30,184 bases of DNA from Saccoglossus kowalevskii (Eukaryota > Hemichordata > Enteropneusta > Harrimaniidae), in assembly GCF_000003605.2 (NCBI RefSeq), contig NW_003150273.1, forward strand, positions 36,163 to 66,346, written 5' to 3'. The position numbers were made by a program, and so were the translations under genes. The notes under the pieces were generated by a model. That model saw only the letters and a list, made by a program, of their open reading frames with translations, was not told where the DNA came from and made no database searches. Below, piece after piece: positions 1 to 11,900 of this stretch. Position 1 is the first letter of the stretch, and every line of letters begins with the position of its first letter.

Positions 1-2376
1 AATTTTCTGATTTGCATAATTAGTTTTCAGCTAAGTAATTTCGAATTATATTTAATGTGTCTCCAATACTCTCAGCACATGGGAGTTCTTTCTAAGCTTT
101 CTTTGATTATGTTATGTCAACTATCTACTTCGGGCTTGCTCGAAAAACGTCGGAAAAAAAGAAACAACAACAACAGACACGTTGGTGAATGTTACTTTCT
201 ACTGATATACGATATCGTCTGTATAATTCCTTTGCGGGATTGAACTTGCAGACACTCGCGATCGGGCGCGACAGGTGAAAATATCTACTAGAGTAAAACA
301 GAAAATCTGAGGGCAAGACGAAATGAGAGAACAGAACGAAGATAGCGACTTCAAAGACAAATAGACTCACTCGCTGTACAGAACAATGTCGGCGACCGGG
401 ATTATTCTTGCCCGCTTGTATGGAGTACTTAGGCGCCGATGGGAGATAAATGACATTTTGACGAATATTTGTCAGGACAGTTTATTCATGAGTTCTTCAG
501 CGTGAAATTGCCAGAGTGTTGATTCCGTGTTGTTGTCTGCATCAGCGTTGAATTTAGCATGTCGGATGTTTAACTAATGAATATTTCACTGGACGTTTTG
601 GAAAGTACCCTATTCACTGTATGTATGCGCGATGAATCGATGATATGTGAAACTCCACCAATAAACTGACTGGCAACGCGGGTGTTTCCAACGTGTGTCT
701 CGAGTTTACTTTTGCAATAACGTTTTAATCTTATAAGCAACCGGGGAGATAAGAAAATGTCCCGAAGCTTAAGTCGCGTGATAACGCATGACTTCGCGAG
801 AAACTATGGTGCTAAACAAATTTGTTATTTTTGGCCCAACCTTTTGAAGCAAATTTGGTATCATATCGAAGGCCAGTCAGTATAAAATAGAAAGTATAAA
901 ATTCAGTTGCAGGAAAAAACTAAATAGCAGTGGAAATAAATCAGGTGGAAGTAGTTGTTAAGCGTTCCCTTCACGCGACGTTGCTACACAGGTGTACACA
1001 ATCAAAACATCGCGTCAGTAAAGTTTCGAGACCGTTATATTAATTTTGCCTCGATTTAGTTGACTTGTACAGTTTTTGTTCTGATGTATCATATTTTCAT
1101 AGTATACACGATCGGCAAAATATAATAACATAATACCAGCTTTGTAGTAAACTATCCTAGAAAAATCGAGTAACTATCGGGAAAGTGTCGTGTTACGGTA
1201 AAAGTCGTTCGTTTTCCTTCACTATACATTCAATAGCATAACTATAAAGATAGTCTATAAATTCAAATAATCGTTACTTTCCTAAAATTTGGTAAATTTT
1301 GACTATAAAATATATTATTCAGCAAGTCTGAAGAGAATGACTGAAATGCACGCGAGAAGGAAGTTTACACCAAAATGAAAGAATGTTTCAGCTATGACAT
1401 GAGATTATCAGAATCACCAGGAAATAAAAGACAAATATATATATTAACTAGTTTTTAATACTATCTATATTCTTTAAGCTCCCTTAAAAATCTTATGTAA
1501 AATAGATTCATATCATCATTAACTGCAATATATATATTTAGTAGATCATGTTGTAAATCATGTTCAACTGGTTTGGCTACAGTCTTTCGCATTTAGATAG
1601 TATAACCTTCATATCACATCACGCCGACTTACGACCATCGATCAAACAAACATATCGACGCTATCAATGACTTCATTTGCATTCACGTGAGCACTTCATC
1701 ACTTAGAGAAACAATGTATAAACCAGCCAAAGCAATATGATTGACATATAAAATATCGAAGCAAGCGATGTCGCAATTAGTGTGTTATAATAATTGCACT
1801 GCAGTAGTCCATTGAAGAATTGTGTACAGCATTATATACCTTTCCAACTAATTAAATAAAACAATTACTTTAAATTTACTAATTAAAATGAGAACCACAA
1901 AAATGTGTATTTGATTTGAGAAGATTAAAAATAATATGAAGCAGCTAATGAAGTAGAATATTGAAAACCTGTTGAGTATAATCCATTTTAACCAAAAATA
2001 ACTGAAATATTTAAAAATGAAATACATTGATTTGTTCTTAATGAGATCAATTCTGAGCGACAATACATAATTAACCAATCTTGTTTATAATCAGTAAAAT
2101 TGCAAAAATAAAAATCAAACAATAAAAATAATTAGAAAACAGATAAGTTCGGCGGCAGAATTATCTAATTTCATGCTTTTTAGAAAAATGGCGGTGCATG
2201 GCGTCAACTGTGTGATATCAAATACAGCTGGTGGATACGCAAGAATGCTGATTCCTTGTCGTGGGTTTTTCTGTACACGACACGTACACAAAATATTTAC
2301 GTTATTTTTTCCTCGAGTGTAGTTCTTTACAACCGTAAATTTACTCATTCCTATAATGGTTAGTTATGGCAAATTG
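1..2376. other. Region downstream of gene A; nothing recognised
   Basis: AT-rich and without a supported gene on either strand. Short open frames (55-243, 125-370, 1848-2078) have no domain or splice context. It should include the gene A 3'UTR: an AGTAAA hexamer (minus strand, 2339-2344) lies 33 bases after the stop, but no canonical AATAAA is seen close by. Confidence 0.5.
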
Positions 2377-2916
2377 TCACACAGCTACATCATCAACCAC
2401 TGGAATGTTGTTATTACTATTTGTAACACATCTCTCTGTCAACACAGGACGTTTTGTGACGTTCGATGGGAGATCATTTTCCTTCTCAGAATCACCTTGA
2501 ATGCAATCCTGAGTATGTAAAGTCTTTTCTGCGGCATTGGCCACCATTTCCTCGATAACATCATTCCGTGCATCATCGTTTTCCATTTTCTCGAAAATAT
2601 GCGCGAGCTCTTTCAGTGACTGCATCCGTGATTTCCCTCTGATTTGAGCCACCGCGAAGTAAAACGCAAGTAATCTATTAGCCGGGCTCTTGCTTTTTTC
2701 CAAAATATTAACCTGTGCGGCTGAAAGATCTAGCCTAGCAGCGAAACCGATCCAATCTTTTCTTCCGTCACGACGGACGTCAAGATTTTCACATATTTTT
2801 CGCCACCCAGACGCGCTGATCTGATGATCCAAAGGATTCCAGTCTTCGTTAGTTTCTCTAAATAATTCAGCATTTGTCAAATCAGCTAAGTTGCGATTAT
2901 GACTATTAGAAGGCAA
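2377..2916 (-). CDS. Gene A exon 15: Death domain and C-terminal tail
   Basis: Residues 1514-1692 and stop. Six-helix Death-domain pattern: WRKICENLDVRRD, KDWIGFAARLDLSAAQV, a K-SP turn (KSKSPANRLLAFYFA), then LKELAHIFEKMENDDARNDV. The DW..(L/F)A.(R/K)L core and the final DDAR are typical of UNC5-class Death domains, which recruit partners through homotypic contacts. The tail contains DSEKEN, also present in gene B, and is Asn/Val-rich at the end. It is 13 codons longer than the gene B exon. Acceptor TATATTACAG, entry phase 0. Confidence 0.93.
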   Translation of the reverse strand: MPSNSHNRNLADLTNAELFRETNEDWNPLDHQISASGWRKICENLDVRRDGRKDWIGFAARLDLSAAQVNILEKSKSPANRLLAFYFAVAQIRGKSRMQSLKELAHIFEKMENDDARNDVIEEMVANAAEKTLHTQDCIQGDSEKENDLPSNVTKRPVLTERCVTNSNNNIPVVDDVAV

Positions 2917-5900
2917 CTGTAATATAAACAGAACGCTATATGTTATGTAAACTATTAATTACGTTATACTAATGATACATAATGATTGGTTCTAAATTTT
3001 GATTCAAAGTGTCCAATGGTATATGGCAAATATGACGAAGTGGTTAACTAGTTGGATTGTCAAGATCAAAATTGTATAACTTAAAATTAAGGGCCATCAT
3101 ACGTAGTTTTAATGCCAATTTAACTCCTATATATGCACAGAACTGCTTAGGTCTCATACAATTTTATGGACAACACAAATCGGCCGTATCTGACAGCGTT
3201 TTAAAAAAGGATACTGCACGCAAGTACAACAATAACAATAAATTGAGAATTGCATGTGTAATAATGGTTAGAAACAGACGTATGCATAGAACAGTGACAG
3301 TCTCAATTACCATAGCATCGTCCCGTGGAACAACGATGTCCATCTCATAAGGTGTCTCCTTATGAGATGGGCATCGTACGCACACTGTACAGAAGAAATC
3401 ATCGGGTTTTTTCTCGGATCCACCAGGCTTGAATGTATATGTACAGTAAACATCTTGGTCATATCCCAGATTTGCTAGACGTATAAACTGAATAACAAAA
3501 AGAATTAGTCCACCATTATAAACTTAAATAACACATATGGTGACAATAACTACCTAATGCTACCAAAAATTTGAAATAGTTTATACCGAAAATAATAATA
3601 CCATGGGCTGTCCATTGCGTGGGCATTCCGATACGTTAAATCGTCGATCAACACGAGCTCCCTAGTGTCGACAATAGATTGGTTGTTTGTTAGATACATG
3701 AGAAAAGATTACGTTCAAATAAGAAATATCGAATGCTTCTCAACATCGGTAAGGATTTCTTTTAAAAACTGTTCCCGATTCTTTCAGATTAATGAATCCA
3801 GTTAATTTTCATCTGAAAATTAATCTATAATTTGTTTTCTTCCATATATTATTGACCACCTGTAACATGCCCTATTACATGCCGTTTGCTCGAGAACATT
3901 ATTTACGCAACTAAATTGCACGCGCCCACAATGAACTAAAAACACGTAGTATGTTTTCTATTCAAGCATACAACTGCATTATTTTGTTTGATATGTCGGG
4001 GTATTATACTTAAAGGAATCTCCACTCTCCAGTATTGCTTTATGATGGGTCTTCGACTAGAATTCTGACTCGACTGCCTCTCAACCAATAATTAGCACGT
4101 CTACGTTCTTGTTTATACTACAATAATAAGCAATCTCTTATTTCCAAAATAAAACGGTAATCTAAAAATACCTTAACAGCAGAACTTCCTCTCTGCTTCC
4201 ACTCATCATCGATATCTTTAACTTCTACACTTAAGTACGTATCCTCGGTACTGACAACAATAGGTCGATATTCTGCCCATAGTGACGACGAATTGTTCTA
4301 TATAATAGACAGACAATTACACAATTAGTTATGATGAAATCACTTGAATCATGTGAATATTTTAATGCTAGTGTGCGAAAGCCCCACCCATACGCACATA
4401 CACAGCGCTAGTATTTAAAAGTCAGCACTGAATTTGTGAATTAAAAGGGAATTCCGTATTTTACTCTTTCAAATATTTGAACTAATTACCTGTACACTGT
4501 CAGTCGTTTCTCCATCAGATATGGATTCTATATCACACCATGCTCCCACATTGACCTGGAAACTCGAGTCAGTAATATATTTACCTCTAGCGCCGACCTT
4601 TAATCGTCGCTGAGCAGTATCCCCAGCTTTGGCATCTCCCTCAACGGCGAACCCAGTGAAATGATCCAAGAAAAAGAACACGTGACCACCATTAACTAGT
4701 AAAACGTCGTCTGTTACGCTATTCCAAGAACCATTCGTTGTTTTTGTCACTGCTGTGAAATTCCACGAATCCTCGTCCATCGCCGAATGGGGGAAGGACA
4801 GCACGACATCTCGTAGAAAGGATGTTCCATCGGGGCCACAGTGAATAACTGGAGTAAGGACAACCTTTCCAGGATGTATCTCCCCGTATTTATGTTCTTT
4901 CATGTAACAATATACGCGTTGTGTTGTACCAGACTGAATAGCACCAGGAGGGAGGTAAAGAACCACGTCCTGAGATGGTATTTTAAGATAACCACCACGT
5001 TCATCAAAAAGGCTGCCCACAAAACCATCTTTGTGGAAAATCTCACCAACTGTCAAGTCATATGCTTCAAACTCAGTCACCAGACGTTTGAGTGATTGCT
5101 CCTTGTCGCCAGACTGTAATATCAATATTGTTACATGTTTAATAATTAAATAATTTAATATAAGTTGTTTACAAAACGGTTACCAGGCATAAAACATATT
5201 CAATATTCAAATGACATTAACTCCCTATGACATTATTCCTATTATACACAATCAAACAATACTTTACGCCATTTGTTGCTACGTTTACTACACATTATTT
5301 CTGCAGTTAATATTTACCTTAAAACGAACTCGTATAAATATGGGAATAACACTTCATAGCATATTCAATTAATAAAACTGTTCCCGCCTATGTTTTAAAG
5401 TTACCACACACTATTTTGGACATTGATAATTTGCTGATTTTATTCCATTGTTCTCTTCCATCAAATCAGCTCTGTACAACTGCGAGTTACATTTTGTTTT
5501 GTGTGACTTGAAATATTTTACCCCCTTGTATGTGTGCTACAGCAGTAGGAAAAAGGTCAAGATGGAATAGTTAAAAGCTAGAAAAAGTATTAAAAGACAA
5601 CTTACCAAATATAGGAATTCCTTTGATAACTTGTTCTCAAGTAAACGGCAAACTGAGTTGATATCTGGTGCATCTGGTCCATTAAGCTTTATTATACTTC
5701 TGTTCAATATATTTGAGGTTATCCAGCTATCGTCTGAATTGTCAGATGTTATTAACACAAGCGACGATTTCTTCAAATTGTGGGACAAGTTCAATGCTGA
5801 ATTGAAAAAAATATATATAACATCGTCATACATATCGAACTCATGGTTATTGGGAAATATTGTAATAATAATTATGCTCAATTGAATACACATCTACCTG

Positions 5901-8900
5901 ATTTGACAGGAGTCGACGTAACGTCTCCAATTATAAAAAGGACGCACTGTGAAGCACGGATGATATTAGTCAAGTCTGTGAAAGATGATGTCCCATGCAC
6001 TGTGCCAACACTTTGTCCATTTTCTATCAACTTAACCTTTAGTTTGGCTGCCATATCACCGTCTTTATTGGCATCTACAATCAGGACGTCGTAAGCAGCT
6101 GTTGATTGTAATAACACACATAATACTATACATTTTCTATCAAACCAAATTTGGGTTACCATAGAATTATATCACTGTATGCTCAACAATGTTACAATAA
6201 TAAAAAAAACAGATGTTTACCTGAATCTGTGTAATCCGGTATGATACTATAAAGCTCGTAACACGCAGCCATCCACTCATCTACTTTACACTTTTCTGGC
6301 ACATTTAATAACATTTGCTTCAAGTCTTGGCAATCGAGCATGATGTCTTTCACACATGCATTTTGAGAAAGTTCCCATACAAGGGAAAAAGCTGATTTGC
6401 TGTGCTTTGCATTCAAGGGGTTTACATGTTCGACACTGTCTAGTATACGAGATAGACCAAGCTTCCAAAATATAACTGATCGCTTGTGATCATCAAACAT
6501 CATCCCCTTGAGACACTGTAGAGTGTTAGCAGGACTGAATACATCACTCGATACCGATGCCTGCTCATAAAGATTGTAGCAGTCGAGTCGTCGTATAGCA
6601 ACATCGATGCCTTCTCTCTGGTCTAATACCGCGAGCGGTGTTCTTAGGTGATTTGACAATGGAACCTTCCCAATAATACAGAGTGAAAGGTACTGTATAT
6701 ATTCATCAGAACAATTTGTCCACATTGCAACTTTTTCCAAAATTTCTGCATGGTCTTGAACATTCAGGTATTCAGCGTTGTTGAAAATGAATTCCAACAA
6801 TTTAGTTGCAATGATGTAGATCACCTGTAAATATATACATATGAATGAATATAAATGAAATAATAGGGATAATTAACAAATAGTTCATATATAGCTCTGT
6901 TATATTCACACATGAATATTGCGGAGTGAAAACAATACTTTTTCCTTACCCCATTTGTTTGTGATAATTGCAGATTAGGTTTTTGTCCAAGTACTTCAAT
7001 CACAAGATCCATGAAGTCGCTTTCATCAAGTAGATGCCAAAGATTGATCCTGTCATGTTCCAATTCTTTGAAATGAGAGTTTGCAATGACATTGAGAATG
7101 GACATCATACCAGGATCAATTTTGTTCATGCTAGAAATACTTCCTTTTTGATTGAAGTGCCTCATTTCTTGCAAGATACGATTCGAAAGTATCTGTGCAC
7201 TCACAGGGGTTAGAGGAATATTGATATATATATAGCGAATTTGTTGTGTAGAATATAAGAACATATCAATCAGTACTTTGTCATCAATCCCACAACCGTC
7301 CGGCCATTGTTTGCCATTGGAGATAAATACTGTACACATCAGTAGAAATACATGCGCTGTGCACACTGACTTCAAATGCATTACGGTGGTAATGACATAT
7401 TTGAGGAATTGGGATGAAAACTTCGCACGTCGAACAATTTCACTTAGTATATTCAATAAAAGTATCGCCAAGTCTTGTTTCTACAAATTAATAAAAAATT
7501 CAAAGCTATATAATACTTGATTTTGCTTGATTTGACAAACAGTTGTACAATAATCATTTAGAGGATTAGTTAAATTTTAGCTAAATTTACAACAAATCGT
7601 CGAAATGCATCGTGACTTTTTCTTTCGTTATGTAATCTAAAAATGATGCAATCACACCTTTGTATATCATGAAAGTATACAAACACATTTACAAATGAAC
7701 ACGACTTTTTGTTTTAATACCTACCACTGTATTATTCTTTTGAATAAATTTCAGAATAATGTTCGCAATGCTGACTAATGAATCATCCCAGAGATCCAAC
7801 ACTAATAGAAGTAGAACCACGTTCAGAACACTTGCTTCTGACATGTCGACAATAGCATTGCTCCGGAGAAGATCATCAATTGCCTGTATGAGTGTTGACA
7901 TTGAATCAGTTTTGTTTAAATACTGTAAGAGAGTTTCATTAATCCATTTTACACTTCCATTTAGAACGACAAAATTCTGTTTCCAATCTGCAGTAAGTAT
8001 GGGTGGCAATTTTGTATTTTCCAGCACGGGATGAAGAATAACAAAAAGAAGCTTTGCCCATACACTAATCGGTAAATGATCCTCTGAGGGTAGTCGCACT
8101 GCATAAGCGTAGAATATTTCCAGTAGCTGTGTATCAATGAATTCTTTTCCATATCCACATAGTGCAAAATTTACACATAGAAAGAGAAGACCATAGGTCT
8201 GAAAAACATGATATAAAAATTCATAAAAGTTTGCATATGAAAATTCACTATCAGATAATTCAAGGCGTCAAGTAACCAATGTAAGCCTAGTTTGTATAAA
8301 TTGGTATTCATTTGTGGTAAAATTATAAAGAAACAACTAGTATATTAAATATACTATTTGCATATGTGTAACAAATAGAAGTCCGTGTTTATGATTAAAT
8401 TTCTTCAATATCGTTATAAAAACATTGGGAACAGATTTTTACACTCTTGGTTTTTATTCCGGGTGTAATGTTCTAACTAACTTACTTTTTTAATTCGCAG
8501 TATAGAATAATTTGTTTAGAATGTTTACATAAATTCATTGATTTGAAACTCTTACTTTGATCTGAATTTTGATAGTGTATTAGATGATGTTAAATACTAA
8601 ATTGAATATGAAACGTCGGATGATAGTTTTATTGTAGGGCATTTAAATGTTGGCACCGTACTCGTATAGTGCAAGAAATGCACAGAAAACCCTTTGTCAT
8701 GTATTTGAAGAGATTACTGTAATTATATACTTACATTATCTAATGAGATATTTCCAGGATATTTGTATGTTTTCAGAACTGATTTTATCATACCAACCAT
8801 ACCACTGTTGTACGCCACTTTAGTCAATTCAGTATTATCTTGAATGAATTGTACCAATATGGCTATCAGCATCGACCACTCATCTGAACGGCCTGTTGTA

Positions 8901-11900
8901 ACCATTAACGCATATTCAGTACTCAATTGTGTGAACAATTGTGTGCCTATAACTGATCTTGCTATGAGATTTCCAATTACAAGTCGATCCGTAAAAACAA
9001 AGCTACTGTTACTTATAAATATCTTGAAATCCAAATTTATATCTAATTGGCCGTTTGTATCAAAGGTAAACGTATGAGCAAGAATAGCCAACGCTTTAAT
9101 TGCCACATTTGCAATGGTGAGGTTTGCTAGTTGACATAATATACCAGTCAGGTCCACGTTGGATAGATATCTATCTTTCCGGTGGGATCGAGCAATGTTT
9201 AGAAGGACATGGAGGGCATTGTCAACAATCTTCTCAATCCGCTGAATGAAAAAAAAACAACATACAAATATTCTTTTATTGTCATTTTTCGAATTCCGAA
9301 TGACCTTGTCTTGCAACCATGTCAAGAATACATGGTATGGTTGTATAATTTGGCATTACTTCGATTATAGTGTATTGATTCTCAATATTAATGACTGATT
9401 GATTAAACTTATAACTGATTTTGTGCAAAAAACGTCTCAATCTGCATAATTTCAAAGGATAAATTAAATTCGTCGATTAGCGCCGCACGGAGGATAGCAT
9501 TTTGTTTTACGAATATTTTGTGGATGCCTTTGTGTGAACATACAAAATACCGATCAATGACCTTTACAACATTGGATATTCATATATCAGTACAGTTGTT
9601 TGCAATATGTGGACGTATGAAATGGTTATAGAGATATTAATGGTCTTTCGCATGCAGAAGAAACTGTGGATCGTCTGCGAATATCATATGAATCGTATAG
9701 TTTTAATTTATTCGAATAGTGTTTTATTTCACAGTAGTTTGTGGAAATTATGGGGGATTTCATTACGTGTTTAAGACAAAAACTGACATCTTTATTTATA
9801 AATTTCCAAACATCAATCGTACGTTAAGTAACAGTCAGCATGATGGGGATATTTGTACTTACACAGATATTAGAATCGTATTTATCATGCCAAGATAATT
9901 AGTAAAATAGCGAATCAACGAATAATTTATGCAAAGGAGAACGTTAAATTGAATTTGAACAATGGAAAACAGTGAATTATGATTCCTAATTAGCTTCACG
10001 ATTCGTATCACATTTTTATTTAGTATTTCTGCTTTGTTTTATCCATCTGAGGAAAACCCCTGAACGGGTTGATGTGTTGAAGAGATCCTTGTATATCATT
10101 GTTTGTACAGCCTCCTAAACGGAAAGCTAATTATTGCTGCTCACTTATAATTTGGTATATCGTGACATATTAGAGCAAATTAAACTAATAAGAATTTGTT
10201 GAACTAAAACACCCACTCTGATTTTTTTAATTTGCAGACTCATACATATATAGACTGATTCCAAGCGATGGTGCAGTGGATAATGTGTTCGCCTCGACCA
10301 CGGATGTTCAGGGATCAAGTCCCGGAGCCGACGGTTCAATCAGCAGTGTGGAAAATTGGTTTACACACAAACACTTGGATCGGGTAGATGGGGCTCGTGA
10401 GCCTTGGCAGGAAATTCATCTAAGAGAAGGACAACTCTGAACTCAAACCCCGAGTGCTTTCGAGAAGAGGTTCCTGAGCCACACTATAGGACAAGGACAA
10501 TCTGATTTAAAAACCTAAGATACGTTGCCCTCGCTGTCAGCTTTCCAGTTCGAAGGTCATGGCAGATGACCCCCGAGTGTAAAGAGTGGAAACGCACCTC
10601 GCACGCCGTCTCTCAGATTAAATAAAATGTGCGTAGGGTCAAGTACACTTCCACCTGACAGACGTAGAAAACGCCCTTGAATCTTCGTCCGAAACCAAGC
10701 CAGAAATTCCAAGCTGGAATATGTAGAATCAACTTAGATACAAAAGCATAGAGACACATATTGGGTATCAAAACAAGCAGTTAACCCAAGGTAAGTAAAA
10801 TCACTATACCTTATATTTTCCTTGCTTTATTTTGTCTTGTATATAATCGAAAGATAACAGGCTATAGATGGTTTGAACCACGTTTGCAGCGCAGATAGCA
10901 TCAATAAAGCGTATTTTGCCGTCACTATATAAAGCCAAACCTTCAATTGATGATCGCAGCAGATCCCATCTGTCTTGGTACTTATTTCCAATTAAAATAT
11001 CACACAGATATATATCAGCCACGCTGTCGTAGAAAGGAAGAAAACACACGTATATGAGATGTGAAAACAAGATAAGTGTGTATATGAAACCATTGATCTG
11101 CAACTGAACTACGTACCTTGCATAAAACCTGTTAGCAAGCGCTGTTCCAAGTTCTTCATGTTCTGGCGGTAACCCACTTACTGTTCTTTTAGCCACACTA
11201 GTAACATTTACTTGTACATTAACCGTCGGCTGTGATTGTTGTAACTCGAAAAAGAGGCTGATTCTTTTTGCCAAGTCACAAACGTAAGGGTTGGGTGACG
11301 TAATATATTTATCAGCTGTTTTCTTTATCGTAATTATCACCTTTGGTGCATGTACATGGGGTAGGCAGTTGAACATCACTTTCAGAACATATACGACACT
11401 CTGTCCGTTGATCTGCAAATTGTAAATGACAGTCCCCGTTATAGTATTATTGACTGTATCAACTATAAACAGTGACGATATAGACAGTCAGTCTATGTTC
11501 AGTCAAAGTATTACCTTCTAGAAATCCATAAAAAATTACCACCAGTCGACCAGTTTGTTTTTGCTATCTTTTCGGACGTAAATGGTCAGTAGTGGACCAA
11601 TGTCAGTCAAATCGAAAACAAACTGGAGTGTATCAGTAACCTGAGTGATGTCACGTTTTAATGAGAAACGGTTAATGACAATGTACAAATTCAATTATGT
11701 TTTTGACGAAAAATTTTCGCTAGTCGGCAAAAATTTCATCGAAATCCAAAACATGCTACCCATTAATTTGTTTTACAAGATTTAGACCTATTCAGTAAAA
11801 AAATATCTTATATAAACAGACAAAAAATGGCCTGAACACGCTTGATGATATGTTCAAATGATATTTTTGTTTCAAGAAAAAAATGTCTGTTAGTCGAAGG

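Larger units (their letters stand above)
9242..10809 (-). other. Gene A intron 5 (1.57 kb)
   Basis: Contains the antisense SINE (10262-10700) and a short hairpin motif at 10047-10075. The rest is AT-rich with nothing recognised. Confidence 0.5.

Noticed and set aside
4841-5095. Plus-strand open frame opposite the ZU5 exon
   Set aside because: Antisense shadow of a strongly supported coding exon.
10262-10335. Functional tRNA gene
   Set aside because: The A and B boxes carry mismatches and acceptor and anticodon arms do not pair; the sequence continues into a SINE body.
10145-10339. Arg/His/Pro-rich open frame on the minus strand
   Set aside because: It is the antisense reading of the SINE tRNA-like head.
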